A program made the translations under genes and the position numbers. The notes below the pieces were generated by a model. It worked only from the letters and a program-made list of their open reading frames with translations. It made no database searches and had not been told where the DNA came from. Source: Anadara kagoshimensis (lineage: Eukaryota > Mollusca > Bivalvia > Arcoida > Arcidae). Taken from it: a stretch of 64,000 nucleotides of DNA. This document shows positions 1 through 10,740 of this stretch, piece after piece; position 1 is the first letter of the stretch, and every line of letters starts with the position of its first letter. The stretch covers positions 75,095,152 through 75,159,151 of the forward strand of contig CM037865.1 of NCBI GenBank assembly GCA_021292105.1, written 5' to 3'.

Positions 1-1426
1 AATACTTTGGTTACTGGTGTAGTAATATGGTAAACTAACAGGTCTAAAAATAGCCATGTCTAAAATCTGGAAATTTCAAAGAAATTAAATTTGACTTGCA
101 AATTTTCAGTGTGGATTTGCAGAGAAACAAATTGTTTGACATTTGGATTATTTCCATATTATTTCAGACAATTATATTTGCTTTCTGGATACTTTCTGTG
201 TCAGCAGGGCAGATAGGGGCCAGTAAGGTACTTTGTAAAAGAAATATTAGCGGTAGGAAACTTTCACTGTTATGATCTTCTAAACTATTTCACTGTAGGG
301 GAAGTGAACCAAGGGAAATCAATGATTTTTGCTGAGAAGATATATTTGCTTTTCAAATGTCACCGGGAAAATCTCGAATATTTCTTCAACACAAATGTTT
401 ATTCTTGTACAGTATATTTTGGCTTTCTATTAAAATCTGGCCCTTGATTTTGGCTTCATGTTGTTGCATCATGGGAAATCTGAGACCCTCAGTCAGAGGT
501 TTTTAAAAATCTTCATTATAGTAACTTCGAGTATCAATAGCCACCACCATTAAACCCTATGTCATGTTATACACAGAAAAGTGTTGCAAAATGCTTCCAA
601 AATTGTGCAATTTTGGTGTATCTTCAAAATGTATACTTGAACCTTTATGTTTATTGCAATGTTTTTCTCAATTTTAGCAAATGTACAGCTATCATTTGAA
701 GAGACATATGCTGATGTTTTTCCAGTTAGAACTAATCCTAATTCATGCTCAGCTTTCATGTAAGTGAAATGACAATAGGCACACCAAGACAGGCACAAAT
801 TCACACACATTGACACTAGTGTAGAGACGATTCACCGAAGCACCAGTGAATCACATCGTTGTGTAGACGATACGATACATCCTGATCGGGATCGGGATAC
901 ATCACTTTGATAAAATGGAGTTATTTCCATTTGAAAGAACTCTTAATTAAAGTAAAAATCATGACCGACTGGGAATTTAAATTGGTAAATACACTGGCCA
1001 ATTTTAAAGCCACTGTCTGACAGTATATTGCCTTTCCGTCAAAATTCTAAAGAAAATGTCCACATGTGATTGTCAATTCCGCCTTCTTTGATTTTGTGTA
1101 TATTGCACTTTCATAACAGTTGATATATTTTACAGATTAACAAACCAAAAAGAAACAGGGAATACATGCTTTTAAATTTTTTGTAATTTTGTATTTTGTT
1201 GATTATTTTTAATTAAATAAAGTTTTAATAAATAAATAAAATGAAAGCAAAAGTATACGGTAGGTAAAGATATAAAAGAGGCGGTAAAACATTTTATTCT
1301 TTTCGTTTTTTCTTTTTCATAACAATCTAGAAAATACATGTACCAAAATTTGTCTGCGCCATAGTTTCTGGTTGTAAGGGACCCTGTCTTCAACAGTTGA
1401 TCGAGTAAACAAGACAACAGATTTTT
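1..1426. other. No gene recognised
   Basis: This is AT-rich DNA with no convincing coding exon. It was checked for the missing 5' exons of CDK5RAP1 and none was seen. At 835-905 there is a stretch rich in ACGATACGATACAT that is roughly complementary to 5660-5735. The pair may be the decayed inverted ends of an older element that now holds two tandem-core elements. Confidence 0.5.
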
Positions 1427-3429
1427 AGCTCACCTGAGCCAAAGCTCAGATGAGCTATTGCAATCTATCACTGTCCGTCATCCGTCGTCCATCGTGCGTC
1501 GTGTGTAAACTTTACATTTTAATCTTCTCCTCCAAAACTACTAGGCCATATTTGATGAAACTTGGTGATTATCATTCCTAGGTAACAGCCTTTCAAAATT
1601 GTGTTCGGGGTTTGGCCACGCCCAACAAGATGGCCGCTGTTACTAAAAATAGCAAAAAGACAAAAAAATCTTCTTCTCTGAAATCAAAAGGTGCAGGCGA
1701 ATTTTGATTGGATATTTGGATCTAGCATACCTGGGAACATTAAAATTGTGTTTTTCATGAAAATTAGACGAAAAATAGGTTACACGTTTTGCGTAAAATT
1801 ACGTAATTTTTAAAATGAGACATTTATTGTTATAACTTCATAATGGCTGAAGATAATTGTATGGAGTTTTCACTGTTGATCTTGTCTTGCAATTTTCTTC
1901 CAATTGATGTCAAGGTCGAAGGTCAAGGTCATGTCCCAGTTTTTGACCTTTGATAAAAAATGCTATTTTTTTAGCATTTCTTGTGATAATGGCATAGGTT
2001 TTTCATTTATTTGTAGGTATTGACATGACGATCATTTTGATACATAGATCAGGGTCATGGGTTCAAAGGTCAAGGTCACAGATGTCCAAGAATACCAAAA
2101 TAGTTAATTATCTGCAAAACTATGAATTTTTTGTTAGGCATGTATATCAGAATATTAAAGGTAATGGCACAATGGTCATTTTGATATATGAATAAAGGTC
2201 ATGGGTTCAAAGGTCAAGGTCAAAGACACGACCGAATACTTAAATGGTTAATTATCTCAAAAACTATAAACATTTTGTATAGGCATGTATATTAGAATAT
2301 TGTAGGTATTGGCCTTACGATCATTTTGATATATGAATGAAGGTCATAGGTTCAAAGGTCAAGGTCAAAGACACGAACGAATACTTAAATGGTTAATTAT
2401 CTCAAAAACTATAAACTTTTTGTATAGGCATGTATATTGGAATATTGTAGGTATTGGCCTAATGATCATTTTGATATATGAATGAAGGTCATAGGTTCAA
2501 AGGTCAAGGTCATAGAATTGAACGAATACTTAAATGGTTAATTATCTCAAAAACTATAAACTTTTTGTATAGGCATATATATTGGAATATTGTAGGTATT
2601 GGCCTAACAATCATTTTGATATATGAATGAAGTTAATAGGTTCAAAGGTCAAGGTCATAGCTGCGAACGAATATTTAAATGGTTAATTATCTCAAAAACT
2701 ATAAACTTTTTGTATAGGCATGTATATAAGAATATTGTAGGCATTTGCACAACGGTCATTTTGATATATGGATGAAGTTCATAGGTTCAAAGGTCAAGGT
2801 CATAGATGCAAACTAATACTTAAATGGTTTATTATCTCAGAAACTATAAACTTTTTGTATAGGCATGTATATTGGAATATTGTAGGTATTGACCTATCAA
2901 TCATTTTGATATATGAATGAAGGTCATAGGTTCAAAGGTCAAGGTCATAGATGCAAATGAATACTTAAATGGTTAATTATCTCAAAAACTATAAACTTTT
3001 TGTATTGGCATGTATATTGGAATATTGTAGGCATTTGCACAACAATCATTTTGATATATAAATGAAGGTCATAGGTTCAAAGGTCAAGGTCATAGATGCA
3101 AACGAATACTTAAATTGTTAATTATATCAAAAACTATAAACTCTTTGTATAGGCATGTATATTGGAATATTGTAGGTATTGGCCTAATGCACATTTTAAT
3201 ATACAGATGTTTTAGCTGTTTATAAATAATATATTGTAGCTAGAATTTAAATATGTTATATATAGCATACTTATATAATAATTATTATAATTAATTTGCA
3301 AAAATACTTGCATATTATTGGCCCTTACTGCTGAAAATTTTGATATTCTCTTTTATTAATGTCATTGAACCTCTGCATAAGATATGTACTCTTCCTCAGG
3401 TGAGCATTAAGGCCCATGGGCCTCTTGTT
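1427..3429 (+). mobile_element. Tandem-core (pearl/Helentron-like) element 1
   Basis: It starts with a terminal hairpin, AGCTCACCTGAGCC paired with GCTCAGATGAGCT, preceded by a T run. It ends with AGGTGAGCATTAAGG followed by the palindrome GGCCCATGGGCC and TCTTGTT. In between is a unique 5' section with CTCCTCCAAAACTACT and 'AAGATGGCCGC' blocks. Then come about seven ~145 bp tandem units carrying TATAGGCATGTATAT, TCATTTTGATATATGAAT and AAAGGTCAAGGTCA. No ORF is conserved, so it is non-autonomous. The structure resembles pearl-type bivalve elements and Helentron derivatives; assignment to either is by analogy. Confidence 0.8.
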
Positions 3430-3955
3430 AAAATGTACTTTTATTGAATTTATAATAAAAACCGAGTAGCTGATACGTTTCCTACAAATAAGAAAAGTCT
3501 ATAGGGTTTTTGGGGATGAGTAGTTTTCCATTTTTACACTTTTCTGTATTCATTCTTATTCTTTACACAAATCATTACGGTAACAAGTGAACATCAGTCA
3601 TCGGAAGAAAATTGGTGGAACATTTAGTCCGATCGGTATAGCTTCAAATACTGTTACCGGTATGATCTTGACTGAAAATTATGGTCGTCTTGTAGGTGTG
3701 GGATAGCATGAAATCGTAAAAAATGACAAGAAAATCACTCCCCATCTTATAGACAGAGTAGCCTTATAGTCAGGACTTTAGGGTAATACAACATATGTCA
3801 AGCTCATTCAGCTGCACCATCTGGATGTATAATTTGTCTTTAAAAAATTAATATTGCTTAACCTTATTTAAGTCTAGCAACTGATAAGTACAAAGGTAAA
3901 ACTGCACCCTCAGACTTGTCTCCAGTATCACTGAGGAAGTAGAACCCAGATTTTT
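3430..3955. other. Spacer between tandem-core elements 1 and 2
   Basis: No gene or recognisable repeat is seen. The sequence is AT-rich. Confidence 0.5.
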
Positions 3956-5657
3956 AGCTCACCTGAGCCGAAAGGCTCAGATGAGCTATTGCTATCTATC
4001 ACCGTCCGTCGTCCGTCGTCCGTCGTCCGTCGTGCGTCGTCCGTCGTCCGTCGTGCGTAAACTTTACATTTTAATCTTCTCCTCCAAAACTACTGAGCCA
4101 AATTTGATGAAACTTGGTGATTATTATGCCTGGGTAACAGCCTTTCAAAATTTTGTTCTGGGTTTGACCACGCCCAACAATATGGCTGCCGTTACTATAA
4201 ATAGCCAAAAGACAAAAAAATCTTCTTCTCTGAAACCAAAAGGTGCAGGCAAATTTTGATTAGATTTTTGGATTCAGAATACCTAGATGCACTAGAATTG
4301 TGTTTTTCATGAAAATTGGACGAAAAAATAGGTTACGCGTTTTTTGCGTAAAATTATGTAATTTTTAAAATGAGACATTTATTGTTGATGGCTTCATAAT
4401 GGCTGAAGATAATTGTATGGAGTTTTCACTTGTCTTGCGATTTTCTTCTGATTGATGTCAAGGTCAAAGGTCAAGGTCATGTCCCAGTTTTTGACCTTTG
4501 ATAAAAAATGCTATTTTTTAAACATTTCTGGTGATAATGATGTAGGATTTTTGGTTAATTGTAGGTATTGACATGACGATCATTTTGATATATCGCTTAA
4601 GGTCATGGGTTCAAAGGTCAAGGTCACAGATGTACAAGTTTACCAAAATAGTTAATTATCTGCAAAACTATGAACTTTTTGTATAGGCATGTATATTAGA
4701 ATATTGTAGGTAATGGCCCAATGGTCATTTTGATAAATAAATAAAGGCCATGAGTTCAAAGGTCAAGGTCACAGATGTAAACAAGTACTGAAATGATTAT
4801 TTATCTCAAAAACTATAGACTTTTTGTATAGGCATGTATATTAGAATATTGTAGGTAATGGCCCAATGGTCATTTTGATATATGAATAAAGCTCATGAGT
4901 TCAAAGGTCATGGTCACAGATGTAAACAAGTACTGAAATGATTATTTATCTCAAAAACTATAGACTTTTTGTATAGGCATGTATATTAGAATATTTTAGG
5001 TATTATCCTAACGATCATTTTGATATATGAATGAAGGTCATGGGTTCAAAGGTCAAGGTCACAGATGTTAATGAATACCTGAATGGTTAATTATCTTGAA
5101 AACTGTTAACTTTTTGTATATGCATGTATATTAGAATATTGTAGGTATTAGCCTTACAACCATTTTGATATATGAATGAAGGTTATGGGTTCAAAGGTCA
5201 AGGTCACAGATGTGAACAAGTTCTGAAATGATTATTTATCTCAAAAAATATAAACCTTTTGTATAGGCATGTATATTAGAATATTTAGGTATTATCCTAA
5301 TGATCATTTTGAGATATGAATGAAGGTCATGGGTTCAAAGGTCAAGGTCACAGATGCAAATGAATACCTAAATGGTTAAATATCTTGAAAACTATTAACT
5401 TTTTGTATAGGCATGTATATTAGAATATTGTTGGTACTGGCACAGTGGTCATTTTGATATATGAATAAAGAGCATGAGATTAAATGTCAAGATCACAGAT
5501 ACAAACAAGTACTGAGATGATTATTTATCTTAAAAACTATAAACTTTTTGTATAGGGATGCATATTAGAATATTGGCCTAATTATCATTTTGATATTTGA
5601 ATGAAGCTCATGGGTTCAAAGGTCACAGGTGAGCGTTAAGGCCCATGGGCCTCTTGT
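3956..5657 (+). mobile_element. Tandem-core element 2
   Basis: It has the same layout as element 1: AGCTCACCTGAGCCGAAAGG hairpin start, a CCGTCGTCCGTCGTCCGT micro-repeat, the CTCCTCCAAAACTACTG block, about eight ~145 bp core units, and AGGTGAGCG plus GGCCCATGGGCCTCTTGTT at the end. It lies 526 bp from element 1 in the same orientation. The last core unit is cut short and fused directly to the 3' terminus. Confidence 0.8.
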
Positions 5658-6058
5658 TATGACGTGATACGTATCGTATCGTGACCCTTGTATCATGATA
5701 TGTATCGTATTGTGCTTTTTCTGCGATATCCTACCCTAATTGACACATGCAGCAAGGAAACATTGAAAATTAATCAAACTGGTTTCTACTATGCTTTTTG
5801 GGTTTTGATTTAGAACATGGACATGTACAGGTTTATTTATTTTACACCCTGCAAAAGAAGTTTAGGGGGGGGGGGGGGGGTATATAGAAATCACCCTACC
5901 CTGTCTGTCTGTCTTTCCGTCCCAATATCATGTCTGCTCCATATCTTCCATGTCTTTTGATGGATTTTGATCAAACTTGGCACAAATGTAAACCAACATG
6001 AGTCCATGTGTCACATACCAAATTTATGTGCATAAGTCAAAGGTCAATTTTATTTTTT
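5658..6058. repeat. Spacer with poly-G run and partial GGGGGTATATAG repeat
   Basis: There is no gene. A run of about 15 G at 5866-5880 leads into TATATAGAAATCACC and CTGTCTGTCTGTC. This pattern recurs at about 18830, 25110 and 50855, so it is a fragment of a separate short dispersed repeat. Confidence 0.6.
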
Positions 6059-7888
6059 AGCTTAACTGGCTTTAGCCAGTTGAGCTATTGACATTATGCG
6101 TGTTGCGTCCGTGCATCGGTTAACAGCAAAAACTCTGAAACTACCAGGCCTTTTGAAACCTAATTTGCTGTGCAAGGTCCTTGCTAGAGTCTTACTGTAG
6201 ATTGTACAAATCATGGCGATTAGATATCCAAGATGGCTGCCGTTACTAAAAATAGAAAAAACCTAAAAAAAAATCTTCTTCTCCAGAACCAGTCATTGGA
6301 GGCAAAATCTGATTTGGTATTTGGCTTCTAGATGGTCTTAACCTCTAAGTTTGTACATTTCGTGGAATTCTGACAAAAAATAGGTAACACCTTTTTGCGT
6401 TTAATTTTGCAAAAATTGTAAAATAGCTTTAAATTGTTATAACTTGACTATTAGATCAGATAATGACATGGGGTTTTCAGTTTTGACATATTCTTGTAAT
6501 TACCTTCAAAATGGGGTCAAGGTCAATTGTGAAGGTAATGACTTAATTTTTACCTTTTTGATTTTATTTATTATCTTGAAAATTATAAACTTTTTGTATA
6601 GGCATATATATTAGAATGTTGTAGGTATTAATACAGCGATCATTTTGATGTGTTAAAAAGGTCATGGGTCCAAAGGCCAAGGTCACAGAAGCAAAACCAT
6701 ACCAAAATGGTTCATTATCTCAAAAACTATAAACTTTTTGTATAGGCATGTATATTGGAATATTGTTAGTATTGATGCAACGGTCATTTTGATGTATAGA
6801 TTCAGGTCATGGGTTTAAAGGTCAAGTCACAGACGCGAAAGAATACTGAAACTGTTCATTATCTTGAAAACTATAAACCTTTGGTATAGGCATGTATATT
6901 AGAAGGTTGTAGGTATTGATACAACAACCATTTTGATGTATAGAAAAAGATCATGGGTCCAAAGGTCAAGGTCACAGTAGCAAAACAATGCATAAACGTT
7001 AGTTATCTTTGAAAAGTATAAACATTTTGTATAGGAATGTATATTAGAATATTAGTAGGTATTGACACAATGATCAGTTTGGTATATAGTAAAAGGTCAT
7101 GGGTTCAAAGGCTAAGGTCACAGATGCAAAACAAAATCAATAACGTTAATTAACACGAAAACTAGAATTTTTTTGTATAGGCATGTATATTAGAATATTG
7201 TTGGTATTGATGTAATGATCATTGTGATATATAGATTAAGGTCAGGGGTTCAAAGGTCAAGGTCACAGATACGGAATAATACTGAAATGGTTAATTATCT
7301 TGAAAACTATAAGCATTTTCTATAGTCATATTTAGAATGTTGTAGATATTAATTCAGCTACTATTTTGATGTATAGAAAAAGGTTATGGGTTCAAAGGTC
7401 AAGGTCATGGAAGCAAGAAATTGCTGAAATTGTTATATCTTCACTATTTGATCAGATAATGACATGGGGTTTTCAGTTTTGAAATATTCTTATTACTTTC
7501 AAAATGAGGTCAAGGTCAATTGTGAAGGTTATGACCCAATGTTTTACCTTTCCTGAAAAAAAATTGTTGACCCAATTTTTAGGCAGTGTACAAATCATTG
7601 AAAATTTCCTCCTGAATTTGTCATTTCTAACCAAATACATAAAAAAGTAATTAAGTAACAGTAATCCAAAAGTTGTGTCTGGCATATCAGCCAAAATCCA
7701 AGGTGGTTTCTGTTCCTATAAATAGCAAAAACATGAAAGACCAATGCAGATTTGTTTTCCAATCACTTTGGTTCCAGTTGCAACTGTAAAAAGGAGGGGA
7801 ATGTCATTTTACAAGATTTGCATGTTATTTATCAAAAATGTAAATTACCTGCCAGTTGAGCATTACAGGCCCTAATGGGCCTCTTGTT
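6059..7888 (+). mobile_element. Tandem-core element 3 (AGCTTAACTGGC subfamily)
   Basis: This is a different subfamily. The 5' hairpin is AGCTTAACTGGC/GCCAGTTGAGCT and the 3' end reads GCCAGTTGAGCATTACAGG then a CCCTAATGGG palindrome and CCTCTTGT. It carries about six core units with TATAGGCATGTATATTAGAA and AAGGTCATGGGTTCAAAGG. The same subfamily recurs at 58055 and 63561. Confidence 0.78.
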
Positions 7889-7976
7889 TCCTTTTTTGTA
7901 CGGCGTTTCACGATAGTGAACGCATACTTTGCTATCGCTTTCTTTCAAGATATCAGGCTTCTTTGCTATGAAACTA

Positions 7977-9212
7977 CAGTCGAACCTGTCTATAAAGGCC
8001 ACCCAAGGGAAGTTTGAAAAATGGCCTTTATAGACAGGTTCTGAAGGACAAACCGAATCTGCTTCGACACTTTATATAATTCTTGGTACACATTGCATTA
8101 ATGAATTGTATTAAAACAACAAACATACTAATCCATGTCTGAATCACAATCCAGAAGCAAATTAAAAACTTTGAAACTGATAAGTTAAGTAAAACTTATG
8201 AACTTCCACCAGGGAAGTGAGACTGATTGCCCCAGAAGGGTAGGCACCTCCTGTTTACCTAGCTACACCTGCCACGTGTGTAATCAAAAATGAGTCAACA
8301 ATATTGTGATGACAGCCATAAAACTTTTTGAGGGTATGCTGGTTTTTCTTTATGCTGTTGATATAATGTGAACTTCCACCAGGGAAGTGAGACTGTTTGC
8401 TGCAGAGGGGTAAGCTGCGTAAGCACCTCCTGTTTAGCTAGCTACACCTGCCACTTGTGTAATCAAAATTGAGTCAACAATACTGTGATGACAGCCATAA
8501 ACCTTTTGAGGGTATGCTGGTTTTTCTCTATGCTGTTTTCTTTGTTGATATAATGAAAGATAAACAAATAAGATTCAATACTCTTTAAAAATATTTGTTT
8601 ATTCAAAATTACCAGGATTTAACATTTACCTTCAATCACCTGGAAGACTGAAGGGTCACTCTCATGCGTACAAACACACAAACTCAAATAAATAAGCTTT
8701 TTTTCTTGCACTTAATCCATCTTTTTCTGATTTACGAATGACTTCTACACGTTTGTCCAATGTCAATGCGGTACGAGGAGATTTCCCCGACATTGTAACG
8801 AATCAAGAGATAATTTAAATTTCACATGGTCTTTTAAATCACAATCAGCTATAGAAATAAACTAGACGAGTTGACGTTTGCGATGTGTTTAGTAAACAAG
8901 CATTACTCAATATGGCCGCTTGGATACAGGTTGTTTACACTACGCTTGCATGATGGAAGTTTCCGGTTTCGTTTTGATTTTTGCTATTCCAGTTTTAACC
9001 GGAAAATACCAAAAAGTTCCGGATTTTTTTTATCATTCAAAATGGCCGCTACGGACAGGTATTTGACTGTAATTTGGTGACCGCTGGCCGCGTTGGACAG
9101 TGACCGCTATATAGAGGTTAAATAAAGAACAAAGCAAGTTGAGGGATTTTTTTATGGCCGTTATAGGCAGGTGGCCGCTGTATACAAGTGGCCGCTAGCA
9201 CAAGTTTGACTG
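7977..9212. mobile_element. Pogo-like terminal-inverted-repeat element, non-autonomous
   Basis: The ends are CAGTCGAACCTGTCTATA on the left and its near-complement on the right (reverse complement CAGTCAAACTTGTG). Both are flanked by TA, giving a TA target duplication. CAGT termini with TA duplications are usual for pogo/Tigger-type elements. GGCCACC/GGTGGCC motifs repeat subterminally. No transposase is present. Fragments of a Penelope-like element end are inserted at about 8117-8540. Confidence 0.7.
8117..8540 (-). mobile_element. Penelope-like element 3' end, tandemly duplicated
   Basis: On the minus strand this matches the right terminus of the Penelope-like element at 46486-49732: TTACACACGTGG..., CAGGAGGTG, CTTCCCTGGTGGAAGTTC, and the final CATGGATTAGTATGTTTG. 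A second partial copy starts about 170 bp later (CTTCCACCAGGGAAGTGAG at 8202 and 8372) together with its flank. It is therefore a local duplication rather than a second insertion. Confidence 0.7.
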
Positions 9213-10132
9213 TATAAGATATGAGTACACATGGAAATAGTGCGCCTGGTAAATGAGCGTGAAAGAAATATATCTGTTTTATCGTGAGATATGTATTCTG
9301 AGACAGGTAACGCATTTGGTTACATATGCACATTTGGAATAAATTTTCAAAATACATTTTGGAATCTAGTAAAATATTGCGACGGGATGCATTCAATAAT
9401 TTCTGCAATTTGGCGAACTGGTCTCGTGTTTACAATAAAAAGTAGTCCGAGAAGTTTGCGTCCTATGATGTAAAATCATAACTTTTTATGAAATAAACAG
9501 CAATGGCAGGTTGATTTAACTAATTCTTCATGAAATCTATGGTAATTTAAATTTATTTTGAAGGGTATGATAATGTATTTTGATGTTGAGGCAATTGTGT
9601 CACATTTTAAAACTGTTTATCGATTAAATTTCACTCGTGAAAGGGAGATAATTCGTACAGTGTTGTGTGCAAATGACCACATGTGGATTTTAAATATGAA
9701 ACGGGAATATTGTGAGTGATAATCAGCAGTTTATTAAAACCCAGATTTAACAGCAAATGATCCAGTTACATACAACAGCTAGAATGTACCCCCTCATAGC
9801 GACGGTAGGATCTGCAAAACTCTACTTTCTCTCTATTCGAAATGACAAAACGATCGGGTACGACTTTATTAAATTTTAATTACTGATTGTCTTTTTCAGT
9901 TATATTCTGTCTTCCCACAACAACATTTTCCCAACTACACTGTACAACAGTACGGCAGTGCTATGTTTAACTCTATTAGTTAATCTTTTATTCATTTATT
10001 GATTTTAGGTTTTTAGTTAAAATTTCAAATATCCAGTTTCCAAATATTTAAGAATTTTAAATTGTTAAGTGTTAAACCCACTGCTTGTATTTATGAAATT
10101 TATTTGTCAAAAAATCCAGATTGTGGGTCAGA

Positions 10133-10163
<31 letters not shown>

Positions 10164-10357
10164 GGGGGGGGGGGTATTAGTCTCCTTTAGAGACAGCTCT
10201 AGTTACTATAGTTTTCGTCTCCCTCTGTCTGTCTGTTTGCAGACCATGTTTTCCGCAGTTTTTAGCAGTGCTTTTAGATAATGCACGTGTGGTGCATAGC
10301 TTTATTTAATGGAGGTATATCACAAGTTTCACTTATAGTAATTTCTATCAACTTTTT
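9213..10357. other. No gene recognised; (GT)n and poly-G microsatellites
   Basis: AT-rich sequence without a supported exon. A (GT)n tract lies at about 10136-10161, followed directly by GAGGGGGGGGGG. Confidence 0.5.
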
Positions 10358-10740
10358 AGCTCGCCTTAGAGAAAGTCATATAAGCTTATGGCAGGTATAA
10401 TGTAGGATGTGTGCATGTGTGTGTGTTGTTAACACCTACTTTTGACTTTTCCTCTGAAATTTTTCTGAAACTACAGACAGATTTCAATGAAACTTGATCA
10501 GAAGTGTGTATGGGCCAGTGTAATTCAGATTGCCATGGCTACCATAACTATGTCAAGGTGGCCTAGGGTGCAAAATTAAAAAAAAAATCTTCTCTAAAAC
10601 TTGTCTTCTCTAGGGTCTTAAGTCTGCCTCTATTTTGTTCATTTCTTGAAATTCAGACATAAAATAGGAAAGTTTTGCATCTAATTTTGAAGAAAAAACA
10701 CAATAAAAGAGCTTCAAATGGTTATAACTTGACTATTATT
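10358..10740 (+). mobile_element. Outer tandem-core element, left part
   Basis: It begins AGCTCGCCTTAGAG after a T run and reads through the usual 5' section (CTGAAACTACAG, TTGCCATGGCTACC) to TATAACTTGACTATT. There a younger, complete element is inserted. The text resumes at 13201 with CATATAATGACAATGAG. Confidence 0.65.

Noticed and set aside
3420-3430. GGCCCATGGGCC palindromes as restriction-type or operator sites
   Set aside because: They occur only at the 3' ends of the tandem-core elements and are best explained as their terminal hairpins.
1427-5657. CRISPR-like array of regularly spaced repeats
   Set aside because: The whole ~145 bp unit is repeated, with no short repeat plus unique spacers, and the genome is eukaryotic.
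8871-9080. 69-codon plus-strand frame as a coding exon
   Set aside because: It lies in a pogo-like inverted-repeat element, has no known motif and no splice context.
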